Source: Wurfbainia villosa
Taxonomy: Eukaryota; Streptophyta; Magnoliopsida; Zingiberales; Zingiberaceae
Direction: 5' to 3'
Assembly (NCBI GenBank): GCA_025175895.1
Contig: CM045990.1
Coordinates: 186,001-250,000, forward strand
DNA: 64,000 nt
The first letter of the stretch is position 1, and the number at the start of each line of letters is the position of its first letter. Of this stretch, positions 35,346 through 46,081 are shown in pieces. Position numbers and translations under genes: made by a program. Below the pieces are notes generated by a model. That model was not told the origin of the DNA, made no database searches, and saw only the letters and a program-made list of their open reading frames with translations.

Positions 35346-36549
35346 TCATATATAAAGAAAGTATTTTACTTTGAAGTGGCATGTACCGGGCTCTTAGATC
35401 GCCCACGGGCCCCTAGACTGCTCTTGAAAGTTGCCCTAATAAATTTGGTGGCTAGCTACCCCAAGTTCTATTAGGGTTGTGCGCAAAATGGTACAGTGCC
35501 GGATTGCCCAAACAAGGATGATTAGTATTTTAAAGTATATATGTATATATGATTTCGAAAGTTAACCAAAGCACAATGTTTACAGGTTTAAGTATAGTAT
35601 GTCTCATGTATATGTTTCTACAAGTGAAGCATATTTCAAGCATGTATTGCAAGTTGCGTATGTTAAGTTCATGCATGTCAAGTTGAATCATTGTATCATG
35701 TGCAAGTACTTCCAAATGTTAAATGCAGAATTTTTCTAAATGCAAGTATGAGCATGTGTTGCATGCAAGTATTCTAATAGCATGTTTTCCTAATGCGAAG
35801 TTTTGTGAGAATAGGAAGTACTTACTAAGCTCCATTGCTTATAGTTTGCATTCCTTATACTGCAGATAAGGGTAAAGCAAGATTGGAGTAAGAGGGGGCA
35901 GCGGATGAAGTGCTTGGTGTGTGTGGCGGCGGAATAGTGGATTATGATCCTGAACTTGCTAAGTATTTTGTTATGTGTTAAGACCTTCGAACTTATTCGT
36001 GTGGTAGTGTTCATGTTATATGTTTGATCATGTTGTGTCTAAGAATGTTGAACTTGCTAGTATTATGTTATGCTAAGAACTTTGAACTATGTGCTAGTCT
36101 TTATGTTAGGTGCTAGGGTAGATGTTATGTATCATTGATTACGTTGATGTTCATGTCAAGGATGCACCTATCACTATCACCATGCATGAGGTTGAGTTAC
36201 TTAAGAATGTTCTATATTAGAACTCTAGTGAATGTGCATGCTTAGATAGGTTAAGAACTTGTGAAATAGCCTAGTGTCAACATGTGAATGTAGTTGGTTT
36301 GTTTCTTTAGCTTTCGCTGTTAAAAGTTAAGAGTTTGAATTATGATACTCATTTAGAAACCAAGTTTAGATCTTGGTACGAGTTGTTGATACTCTTCGGT
36401 TTAAATCAGGTATTAGTTAACTCTCAAATAGTGTATGTGAGTTTATGAAATGATTGGGCCATGTTTTACCTGATTATGCAAAGAGTAAGATAAAGTATGA
36501 CAGTAACACCTCCTTTACTAGTGTAAGTAGAGGGGGGGGGGGTGTTACA

Positions 36550-37655
36550 TGATATTGGCAGCGTAAAGTCCAAGGGTGGAGTCTTGGCAGCATAAGTCCA
36601 ATGGTTGGCGGCGTAAAGTCCAAGCGGAGTCTTGGCGGCGTAAGTCCAATGTGCCTTGGTAGTGTAGACACCGTTAGAATGACATAGTCGATGGAAGCAC
36701 CTGAAGGCTAGCGCGATAGATGAACAAGTCATGGATGACTTGGAGGGATCCGAGAGGCGTGAGGCTGATGGAGGTGGCTAGAAGGCTTAGGTCTAGGCTA
36801 AGGGTGGTCTAGCAAGTATGGGGACACCATACTTGGGTTAAAACCTCATCCTTGAGGTTGGCAGTCGACTGGCATTATGGTCGGTTCGACTGCCGAGAGT
36901 CGACTGCCACTTAGGGCTGAAATTGCCTTAGCAGTCGACTACTCATTGGAGCAGTGGACTGTTGGCAGTCGACTGCCAGTGAGTTGCGAGCACATAATGC
37001 TCCGTAGCCGACTGGGCAGTCGACTATGGGCGCTGGCAGTCGACTACCAATGTTGGCAATCGACTGGTGAGAGTCCCGTTGGAACTTGTCCAATGTGGAT
37101 TGAGTCGTTGTCTCACAGCTATAGTGTTAGCGATCATGAAACTTATGGCGATCGATGCGGTAAATCCAGCGACATGTTAAAATGGGGAGCTCGTGGAGGA
37201 TTTTGGCATTGGTTCTTTGGGAGCTTTCTTGGGGCGATTTGTAGGTGCATTTCAGGGCCCTTCAACCTCATCCAAGCAACCAACAAGCAAAGCGCTCAAA
37301 CCCTAGTTTTGTAAAGTGTTCTTTACATTTCCATTGTATTTGCTTATATTTTTTCGTTTATTGTTGTAAATATTTGTACGAGGTTTCTCCGCCTCCGACG
37401 TGTTGTCGAGAAGGAGTTATTTGTGATTAGTGGTTGCGTGTGCATCACTAGAGCTCGTTGAGCTCAACCGTGGAGTAGGAACCTTGAGGTTCTGAACCAC
37501 GTTAAACAATTGTGTTTGTGGTTATGTTTTTTTTCGTTATTTCTTTATTATCCTTGTTTTTGCTGCGCTAATGAAATTTGTAAACACGATCATGAACGAG
37601 TTCCATCTACGTACGAGCATGCGCTATTCACCCCCCCCCTCTAGCGGGCGCACAG
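36550..37655 (+). repeat. Element A 5' LTR, second segment
   Basis: Resumes after the TGATA duplicate (36550-36554), matches 42677-43760, and ends at GGGCGCACAG. It is rich in GCAGTCGACTGCC-type palindromes (36860-37065) and has a C-rich CACCCCCCCCCTCTAGCG tail. Confidence 0.9.
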
Positions 37656-38670
37656 TGTTGGTACAGGGGCACCTAAGTCGAACCTATATTTTGATTATGG
37701 AAAAAGACGCAAAGTCAAGGATATATCGTTATCTCATGAGCTGAATCAAGTGTGCAGAAAAGTGCTAAAGCTGGAGCTGAAGGCTAGCGACACCCGGAGG
37801 AAGCCGCGGTGGTCGGGCGACACTCGAGTGACTTCGGAGGGAGCTGAAGGAATCGAGTGGAAGGCCGGAAGCAAAAGCGACATGGTAAGTATCGAGGTAA
37901 GCTCGTGTGTGCGAGCGTAAGTGAGGTCGTATCCTCCTTACAGGGATGGTCTTAAGCGTAGATCCGACCAAAGACATCCCATCAATGGTCTAGGTCGAGA
38001 TCGGACGGTCGAAGGCCATCGAAATAATATTTTCTTTGAGCTAACTTTGACTGATGATGGCCATCAGTCGACTGATGGTCAATGATCAGCTTCGAGGAGT
38101 CAAGGCTTATCACCCCATTTCAAGGAGATTGTTGCTCAATTGTGATTGGCTAGGGTTCCTCTCGAAAAGGGGCTCAAAGGCTATAAAAGGAGGGCCAATC
38201 CTAGGGTTTCATAATCAATTCCAAGCTTCCAAAAGCCTCCGCAAAGCTACAACTCTCCGACAATGAAGTCTTTCTTCTCCGACGTCTAGGTCTAATTTTC
38301 TTTATTTTTTGTACGTCGGTATTAGCTTTATATCAGTTGTTTATTTACTTGTTTCGGAGCTTTTATCGTAAACGAGGAGAGGGGGAGTGTCCCTCTACCT
38401 CAAGTTTTGTTCTTTCTTGTATCGATTAACTCCTACCTCCAACGAGGAGGAGTTCGTTTAGTGTTTTGCCCTCCGTGCATGGTCAAGGACCACTAGGGCC
38501 TTGGAGTAGTAGCTGAAGGCTACGAACCAAGTAAAATATTTGTCTTCTCTTTTTATTGCTTATCTTTTCCGCTGCAAATTAATTATCTACTCGGTTTTTA
38601 AACAAACGAACAAAAAGAAAGTTTTAATGCTATTCACCCCCCCCCTCTAGCGTTTCAAATCGATCCAACA
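37656..38670 (+). repeat. Solo SIRE-like LTR (LTR-B family)
   Basis: 1015 bp from TGTTGGTACAGGGG to GATCCAACA with TGTTGG/CCAACA ends and TSD CACAG (37651-37655 and 38671-38675). It is inserted 9 bp before the end of element A's 5' LTR, next to A's primer-binding site, so it could be mistaken for A's own 5' LTR. It is the same family as the LTRs of element C. Confidence 0.92.
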
Positions 38671-38699
38671 CACAGGTCCTAACAAGTGGTATTAGAGCC
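38671..38699 (+). other. End of element A 5' LTR and primer-binding site
   Basis: After the second CACAG copy, GTCCTAACA (38676-38684) completes the LTR. TGGTATTAGAGCCC (38687-38700) is the primer-binding site, with one mismatch to the usual initiator-Met site TGGTATCAGAGC. Confidence 0.85.
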
Positions 38700-38717
38700 C
38701 GGGGATCTTCTACGGAT

Positions 38718-40064
38718 TTGCCGTCGGGAGCTAAAGAAGCTAGAGGGAAGATGGAAGTTCAAGAGCAACTAGGATGGGATATCAACACACCGATCCCTTA
38801 CACCTTCTATGGACAAGAAGGGTTTAGGCAATGGAGTGCACAGACCGAAGACTTCTTAATGATGAGGGACTTTGAAGAGTGGTCCGTTTTGATGGAAGGG
38901 TTCCAATTTCCAAGAGGGCCTAAAGGAGGGTTCCTCAAAATGAAGAAGTGGACCGAAGAACAACTCCGAGAATTCGAGAGGAGTAATAAGGTAATCAAAT
39001 TTTTGAGTGATTTGATCCCTAATGATATCTTGTGTAGCCTAGGTGAATACAAGGATGCCAAGGAATTTTGGAATGAATTGGAAAAATATCATGAAAACCC
39101 TCAATCGGTCCAAGAAGAAGAAGAAGATGTAGAATGCTCATCGGTTCAATCAGAAGAGGCCAAAGAAGCAAGCTCTTCCTCACAATCAAGTGAGGATTCA
39201 GAAGTTGAAGAAGAGTCAACATCTGGGTCAAGAGGAGAGTGTGAAGAATTGGAGGTTGAGAGGCCATCAACTTCCAAGGAGGAGGTAGAAGTGGAAGAAG
39301 CCTCCACCTCTAGGATTGAGGGGGAGGAGAGAGCATCCTCAACACTGGAGCAACAAGAAGAATCATCTACATCCGGTAGAGAGGAAGAGCAAGCTCAAGA
39401 GATCCTCACCATCACCATTGACTTAGGTAACTCAAGCAATTCAATTTTAAATAAAAATCATATAATTTTCTTTGAGTGTAGGGAATCCGGACACTACAAG
39501 AGTAAGTGTCCGAAAAGAGTAAGAAAAACTCCTCCGACACCAAGACTTCAAGAAAAATCAAAAGATGCCGGTATCCCAACTAAAAGAAGCAAAGAGCACA
39601 TCATTTGCTTCAAGTGCCAACAATCGGGGCATTTTAGGAATCAATGCCCTAGGGGGAGAAAGAGAGTAAAAAATGGAGCATCACAAGTAGGGGGAGCTTC
39701 TATAGCTAACCCTAAGGTATTTTTAAATAAAGCTCCTTATTCAAATAATGTCAAAAAGCATGCTAGAAATAATTTTAGCAATCTTGCTATTTATCATAAA
39801 GAGCATGCTAGAAATAAGGAATATTGTCTAGGTGATAAGAGGGTCAATTTTTCAAGAAAGGAGAAATTTGGGACTAATGTCCCTAGAAAACCTCTTCCTA
39901 AGGAAAGCATTAGGAAAATAGAAAACCACTTAGGCATTAATATGCCTAAAGAAAATGGTAATGCCCAAAAACTTAATCAAAAATCAATTGGGCAATTGGA
40001 GTTGGAAAATCAAGTCTTGAGATCAAGACTTGAAAAATTAGAGAAGACCTTTAGGATTATGTAA
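38718..40064 (+). CDS. Gag-like protein of element A (two zinc knuckles)
   Basis: 448 codons open to TAA at 40062-40064. The same frame then stays open to a TAG at 40485, so the original product was probably near 589 residues with one later nonsense change. Residues 20-125 resemble the N-terminal half of a SIRE/UBN2 capsid (YGQEGFRQWSAQTEDFL ... AKEFWNELEKYHE). The second capsid half seen in element C gag is replaced by a Glu/Ser-rich acidic stretch (129-228). Knuckle 1 (251-264, FFECRESGHYKSKC) has lost its first Cys; knuckle 2 (297-310, CFKCQQSGHFRNQC) is an intact CX2CX4HX4C. A Leu/Glu coiled coil lies at about 425-446. Lys/Arg-rich FWVPR sequence ends the extended frame. Family role: coats and packages element RNA. 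Confidence 0.85.
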   Translation: MPSGAKEARGKMEVQEQLGWDINTPIPYTFYGQEGFRQWSAQTEDFLMMRDFEEWSVLMEGFQFPRGPKGGFLKMKKWTEEQLREFERSNKVIKFLSDLIPNDILCSLGEYKDAKEFWNELEKYHENPQSVQEEEEDVECSSVQSEEAKEASSSSQSSEDSEVEEESTSGSRGECEELEVERPSTSKEEVEVEEASTSRIEGEERASSTLEQQEESSTSGREEEQAQEILTITIDLGNSSNSILNKNHIIFFECRESGHYKSKCPKRVRKTPPTPRLQEKSKDAGIPTKRSKEHIICFKCQQSGHFRNQCPRGRKRVKNGASQVGGASIANPKVFLNKAPYSNNVKKHARNNFSNLAIYHKEHARNKEYCLGDKRVNFSRKEKFGTNVPRKPLPKESIRKIENHLGINMPKENGNAQKLNQKSIGQLELENQVLRSRLEKLEKTFRIM

Positions 40065-40487
40065 AATCAATTTCAAGGGTCAAGTGATCAAAAATCTAGA
40101 TCTAGGAGTCAAAGTCAAATACCTAGAAATCAAGAACCATTCAAGGGTAAGCCTAAGCCCAAAAAGACCTACCATAGTGTTCCATTTGACTATGAAACTA
40201 AATCTAGGTCTAAGAAGACCAAGGTCAATAGGGAAGTCATCCCTAAGGTTGACCAAGGTGTGTGCCTAGTTGCTAGGGTTTCAAGGAAACCTAGGGTGGC
40301 CACTAAGAAGGTTGCAAGTGGAGATACCCCTAGAGTCAACCTAGGTAAGACCCAAATGACCAAGGCTAACAAGCCTAGGAGGGTCATTAGGAGGGTATCT
40401 AGGGAGGTCATCCCTAAGGAATACCTAATTAACCCAATGAGCTCAAATAGATTTTGGGTTCCTAGGAGCGTGATAGATTCACGCTAG

Positions 40488-42381
40488 AAGGGTTTAGGGT
40501 GTGCCAACATTGATTGGATGGGTAGTTAACCATAGTAAAGGTGGCATTTTAGGATATTTTCAAGGTTATGGTTACCTTGGAAATACATTTGAGCTTTGAT
40601 CCTAAAAGATTTTAGGATGTGCCAATGTATTTTTGGAATTATGAAAAATCAATTAAATTGACACGATTTAGGTTTAGAGGTTAGTGTGTCATTTTGGGTT
40701 TTTGGCACACTTGGGAGATTAGTAGTAATATGGCAAAATTTACTTGATCATATCAAATGGCAACTAATATTAAAATTTAGGTATTATTATACCTATACTT
40801 TTTATTTGACATGCCTTGATTTCCATATAACATGCCATGACATCATATTTATTTGTATCATTTATATGTCATGATCATGTTTAGGATTAAGGATTAATGT
40901 CATGAGTTTTTAGATTTCATATTATGCCATGACATCATGATCATTGGCCATATTTTTATTTTGCTATCATTATGCCATGATCATTTCATGCATTAACTTG
41001 ATTGAAAATTGATTTAAGGACTATGACATGACTTGGAGTCTCATTCATAAGGGAATCGAGTAGGGTTGCCTTAGAAAATGCATGAAACCCTAGATTAAAT
41101 GAACCAAAACCCACATCTCACATCCAATTGACATGTATGTGTGTTTATACACCCTAGATACATGTGAGATGCTAGGATATGAGTTAAGTTCAAGATGCAT
41201 AGTTTTTGCATCTAGATGAACCAAAACTCATCTTATATGATTGGTGGATCATTGGGAAAGCTTGTGTGCAAGTCATGTACATATAACCCAAGGAATATGA
41301 TCCAAAATAAGGTTTTGAAAACATTTTAAAATCATTTTAGAAAACCTTGGTGAAGCCTATCTTTTGATAGCAATCACCATTGATGAGATTGATACAAAGT
41401 GAGCTAAAACATTGAAGTTTTTCTTCACTTTTGGATTTTGTATCAATTTCGATATTTTATGGGTAAAATAATTTTTAAATATTTTTCACCCATTGTATTG
41501 ACTATAAGTAATATACGTAACAAATTTCGTGATTTTTTGATATATGTAGAATTACTTATGACTTTTCAAAACTCAATTCTGATAGTTGAAATTCGAGAAT
41601 TTGATTATCGATCATTGCCATATGGCGCGATCGATGAAGGAAGTTCATTGATTACTAATAGGAGTCGACTGTTAGGTCTGATTTTGGGTTAACAAGGTTG
41701 TTTAGCCCATTTTCAACCATGGTAAAGGTCCCTAACCACTCCTAACCCTAGGATATGCTTTGGGAAGCATTATAAAGTGTGAAAATCCATTGGATATGGA
41801 TTTGGAGAGGTGTTAGGTCAAAGTATCAAATTTAAGGGTGGAAGAGTTCATGTTTGAACTTAGAACCTTAATTTTGATGGTTTAGAGTTCCTATTGGCTT
41901 AGGGACTTCCCAAGGACATTGTTGGTGCAATGGTCAAGGGGGAGCAAGCCATTAGGGGGAGTTATCCATCTTGGGATGATGGATGTGTTTCTCCTCTTGA
42001 AGGGGGAGAAGTTATTGGGAGAGTATCATCAATTGGGAAAATTGATGGGTTTTTGATACCCAATTTAGAAATTGGGAGAGTGAATAGGATTGACTCTCTT
42101 GAGTGATATGGGACTTATCACTAGAAAGATGGTAGGCATCCTAGGTATTTTTGGACCAAGGGGGAGATTGTAAGATCTCATTGGGACATGAGACATTGAC
42201 CTCCTTGGAGAGATAACCTTTTTGATGTTAGTCAAAAAGGGAAAGAATATTTGGGGAAGAATATTTTGGAGAAGGTTAAATTACCAATTTGGGATAATTG
42301 GTAAGGAGTTTTTGAGTTAGATGGTCTAACTCAAATGGTTTGTTATGTTTAGTTTTTGTCAAACATCAAAAAGGGGGAGAT
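40488..42381 (+). other. Element A non-coding 3' region with repeated purine tracts
   Basis: No pol. The stretch at 40760-41010 is AT-rich with repeated GCCATGACATCAT motifs. From about 41935 on there are several AAGGGGGAG or TAGGGGGAG tracts (about 41938, 41955, 42001, 42160), and the final AAAAAGGGGGAGAT (42368-42381) is the functional-looking polypurine tract next to the 3' LTR. Small open frames here show no domain. Confidence 0.75.
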
Positions 42382-43769
42382 TGTTGGTGCAATCGGCCCA
42401 GGTCAAGATTGACCAGGACTCGAGCTTGGCTCAAGAGATGTTTTGATGTTAGACAAAAACATATGACAATGTAATTGTCATGGTAAAGTCCAAGTCATGG
42501 GTACTTGGCATGGAAAGTCCAAGTGGGGCACTTGGCATTTGGGAAAGTCCAAGTCTTGAGTACTTGGCACATGGGAAGTCCAAGCATGGGTCTTGGCATG
42601 GAAAGTCCAACATGGGTTGGCAAGGGAAAGTCCAAGCTTGAGTCTTGACATTTGAGAAGTCCAAGGGGTTTGATATTGGTGGCGTAAAGTCCAAGGGCGG
42701 AGTCTTGGTAGCATAAGTCCAATGGTTGGCGGCGTAAAGTCCAAGCGGAGTCTTGGCAGCGTAAGTCCAATGTGCCTTGGCGGTGTAGACACCTTTAGCA
42801 AGACATAGCCGATGGAAGCACCTGAAGGCTAGCGCGATGGATGAACAAGTCATGGATGACTTGGAGGGATCCGAGAGGCGTGAGGCTGATGAAGGTGGCT
42901 AGAAGGCTTAGGTCTAGGCTAAGGGTGGTCTAGCAAGTATGGGGACACCATACTTGGGTTAAAACCTCATCCTTGAGGTTGGCAGTCGACTGGCATTATG
43001 GCCGGTTCGACTGCTGAGAGTCAACTAGAGCTCGACTGCCACTTAGGGCTGAAATTTCCTGATCATTGCCGGTTGAGTTGCGAAAGAGAATAGTCCATAG
43101 CCACTAGGCGATCGGCTTTATGGTAGTCGCCAATGTTGGCAGTCGACTGGTGAGAGTCTCGTTGGAACTTTTTCAACGTGGATTAAGCCATTTTCTCACA
43201 ACTACAGTGTTGGCAGTCGAATGGGAACTTATGGCAGTCGACTGCTAGGCAGAAATCCAGCCCGACACAGGTTAAAAAGGGGAGCTCGTGGAGGATTTCG
43301 GTATTGGTTCTTTGGGAGCTTTCTTGGGGCAATTTGAAGGCGATTTGAAGGTGCATTTCAGGGCCCTTCAACCTCATCCAAGCAACCAACAAGCAAAGCG
43401 CTCAAACCCTAGTTTTGTAAAGTATTCTTAACATTTCCATTGTATTTGCTTGTATTTCTTTCGTTTATTATTGTAAACATTTGTACGAGGTTTCTCTGCC
43501 TTCGACGTGTTATCGAGAAGGAGTTATTTGTGATTAGTGGTTGCGTGTTGATCACTAGAGCTCGTTGAGCTCAACCGTGGAGTAGGAACCTTGATGTTCC
43601 GAACCACGTTAAACAATTGTGTTTGTGATTATGTTTTTTTTCATTATTGCTTTATTATCCTTGTTTCCGTTGCGCTAACAAAATTTGTAGACACGATCAC
43701 AAATGATTTCCATCTACGTACGAGCATGCGCTATTCACCCCCCCTCTAGCGGGTGCACAGGTCCTAATA
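42382..43769 (+). repeat. Element A 3' LTR
   Basis: 1388 bp, TGTTGGTGC...GTCCTAATA (the expected CA end has changed to TA). It is uninterrupted, so it shows the empty site for the G2 solo LTR. Compared with the 5' LTR, the segment 43010-43130 has lost or altered several CAGTCGACTG palindromes. Confidence 0.92.
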
Positions 43770-44187
43770 GTTGTGTCACCGATTCGTGTTTCTGCATTTT
43801 TAGATTATATAATTTATTAAACAAAAGATCGCGCTTACATACCTTGGCTTCATCGGTCCCTTCGTGTAGCTCTACTAGCTTTGTCCAAAGGTCCTTTGCG
43901 CTGATGAAGGGGCTGACACGATTAAGCTCCTCCTTAGACAAGCCGCATTGGAGGATTTGAGTTGTCTTGGCATCGGCTTCGACTTGTCTTTTTGTCGCAA
44001 TGGTCTATTGGTCATAATCCAAGGATTCACCCACTTCGTTAGTCGGAAGTGTGAATCCCGTTTGGATTATGATCCACATCTCGATTTGAGTTTTAAGAAA
44101 GCATTCCATCTGACCCTTCCAATAACGGAAGTCATCTCCATTGTAAAACGGAGGTCGGATGGTGCTAAAACCCTCGAGATGGGCCAT
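43770..44187 (-). pseudogene. Element C gag, N-terminal part
   Basis: Minus-strand start at 44187 (MAHLEGFSTIRPPFYNG), then YWKGQMECFLKTQIEMWIII, a TAG (about 44005) where Trp is expected, and CGLSKEELNRVSPF, AKDLWTKLVELHEGTDEA and LYNLKMQKHESVTQ up to element A's insertion point. The gag continues at 33022. The N-terminus and capsid match SIRE-type copia Gag. Confidence 0.9.
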
Positions 44188-44404
44188 TAAAACAAAAGAA
44201 ACAAGGAGATGAAGACGAAAAACCTAGCAACGACAAAAACACACAAAATGTACCAAGACTCGCGTCTTGGATTAGTAGTGCTGGAGGAAAACTAACCAAA
44301 TGAAATAAATTTGAAAAAACAGAATTAAAAAGAAAAAAAATCTGTAAAAAGCTAGATCGGTGGTTCACCAAATCTTAGCAACCCTCGGCTCTGATACCAA
44401 ATCT
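44188..44404 (-). other. Element C leader and primer-binding site
   Basis: The minus strand carries TTGGTATCAGAGCCGAGGG (about 44383-44401), the initiator-Met primer-binding site, and a short leader before the gag ATG. Compared with the other LTR, about 30 bp of the LTR end (the CCCTCTAGCG...CCAACA part) are missing between the LTR and this site. Confidence 0.8.
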
Positions 44405-45013
44405 GTGAATAGCGATAAAACCTTTTTTTCTTTTCGTTCGTTATTTAAAACCCGAGTAGACAATTAATTGAAGCGGAAAGATAAGCAATAAATAAAAGGA
44501 GACAAATGTTTTTTACTTGGTTCGTAGCCTTCGGCTACTACTCCAAGGCCCTAGTGGTCCTTGACCACGTACGGAGGGCAAAACACTAAAGAACTCCTCC
44601 TCGTTAGAGGTAGGAGTTAATTGATACAAGAACACACCAAAAACATGAGGTTGAGGGACACTCCCCCTCTCCTCGTTACGATAAAAAGCTCTGAAAGAAG
44701 CAAAGAAACAAACTGATATAAAGCTTATACCGATGTAACAAAATAAAAACAAATTAAACCTAAACGTCGGAGAGTTGTAGCTTTGCGGAGGCTTTTGGAA
44801 GCTTAAAATTGATGATGAAACCCTAGGAGAGGCCCTCCTTTTATAGCCCTTGAGCCCCTTTTCGAGAGGACCTTCAACCAATGGAAATTAGGCATATGGC
44901 ACCTTGAAAAATGGTGATAAGGCTTGACTCCTCGAGGCTGATCCTTGACCATCAGTCGACTGATGGCCATCATCAGTCGACTGATGGCAGCATCAGTCGA
45001 ATGTTGACCGCAG
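44405..45013 (-). repeat. Element C 5' LTR, part (cut by D3)
   Basis: Matches 8093-8757 of the 3' LTR, including the CATCAGTCGACTGATG palindromes (about 44948-45000). It ends at the D3 insertion; the rest should lie beyond 64000. CGCAG (45009-45013) is the candidate D3 TSD copy. Confidence 0.85.
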
Positions 45014-46081
45014 TGTTGGGATGTATACTAAAAGCCTAGCTCTTTTGTATGAACATCTTTATTTTGAATTAAGAATCACATGATCATTGTTTGCACTTTA
45101 TTTATATATGTGCATATTGTCTAATACTTTACATTGTAGATAACATGGTGCTTGGGTGTGGCACAGAAGATCATGTTATCAGTCCCTTGTAGAGTATAAG
45201 TAGAGGCTCACAACCAAGATGGTTTTGGACAAACCATTGGCATGGTTGTAGTGTAGCTTGGTATTGTTTTATATTGAACATAGAGTTACACTAGTACACT
45301 TAGGTGTATTGAGCAGGACCGACATAGAGGTGATTCAATTTATTGCTGACTACATAATTGATCGGACCTCGGATATTATGTTGTACATGCTCTTAATCCC
45401 GATATAATAACGGGCACATGTACTTAGTATTTATTTCTTTGATTTACCAAAGGGTGAGATTTCTATGGATTAAATAAATAGGCCCAGTAAGTTGGGAAAT
45501 GATATTATTTACATGGTGTGTCGTTGATTATAGGAGGAAACCGTGTCCTATGTATTAGGTTGATGATGTCCCCTTGAGGAGCTCATAAGGTTCATCATGT
45601 AAACCATGCAGGTTGACTTAGTCAACATGATGATAAGGTTGAGTGGAACTACTCGAGGAGTTAGATGTTAATTAATTGATGGTCAATAAATCAATTAATT
45701 GACGGACATTCGATATCTTAAACACGGGGAGATGGATGTACAAATAATATATGGAGCCCATATTGATTTATGGGGGTTGGTGAGGTAATTCAATGATGAT
45801 CCTCTAGTGGAATGGAACATCATTGATGGATCAAGTTTGTGTGGTTCCGATCCATCGGGTGGCCAAGATCCAACTCCTACTCATGGTCCCTATCGTAGCC
45901 TAATATAAACCTCTTGAAGTCTAGATCAAATGATGGAAAACAAATATCTAGATCCGACGGTTGAGATTAACTCTCTAGAACCGACGGTAGAGATCAAATC
46001 TCTAGAACCGACGGTTGAGATTAAATCTCTAGAACCGACGGTAGAGATCAAATCTCTAGAATCGACGGTTGAGATTAAATC
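45014..46081 (+). repeat. D3 5' LTR, first segment
   Basis: TGTTGGGATGTATACTAAAAG onwards, collinear with 19562-20640 in D2. It is cut inside the 27 bp minisatellite (45950-46081) by G3. Confidence 0.92.

Larger units (their letters stand above)
33318..36549 (+). repeat. Solo chromovirus LTR (G2 family)
   Basis: 3232 bp from TGTAATGCCCG to GGGTGTTACA with TSD TGATA (33313-33317 and 36550-36554) and no internal domain on either side. The homologous site in the other element A LTR (about 42671-42680) has a single TGATA and no insert, so it is an in-window empty site. It is related to the G1 LTR but enlarged by a ~358 bp tandem repeat. Confidence 0.94.
33023..43769 (+). mobile_element. Element A: long-LTR, gag-only SIRE-like retroelement
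   Basis: It lies within the capsid codons of element C gag in opposite orientation, flanked by TSD GTTGT (33018-33022 and 43770-43774). The 5' LTR is in three pieces because of two solo-LTR insertions; the 3' LTR is 42382-43769. The interior (38685-42381) has a primer-binding site, a gag-like frame, about 1.9 kb without coding sequence, and a polypurine tract. No protease, integrase or RT is present, so this is a TR-GAG-type non-autonomous element. Confidence 0.9.
8065..45013 (-). mobile_element. SIRE-like Ty1/copia element C (split host of the nest)
   Basis: One minus-strand copia element with pieces in consistent order. From right to left: 5' LTR (44405-45013), primer-binding site, gag (43770-44187 then 31819-33022), protease, integrase and RT (28689-31240), RNase H (19041-19561), polypurine tract (about 18060-18075) and 3' LTR (17625-18059 plus 8065-8757). 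It is separated by insertions D1, D2 and A, and its 5' LTR is cut by D3. Removing each insertion with one TSD copy makes the neighbouring frames or LTR pieces adjoin. A candidate left TSD copy is ATTTG (8060-8064); the right one lies outside the window. Confidence 0.85.

Noticed and set aside
38718..40064. Host CCHC zinc-finger gene
   Set aside because: It sits just after a retroelement primer-binding site, between element A LTRs, and has Gag domain order.
37656..40487. Element with LTR-B as 5' LTR and this gag
   Set aside because: LTR-B has its own CACAG TSD, and the GTCCTAACA plus primer-binding site after it continue element A's LTR.
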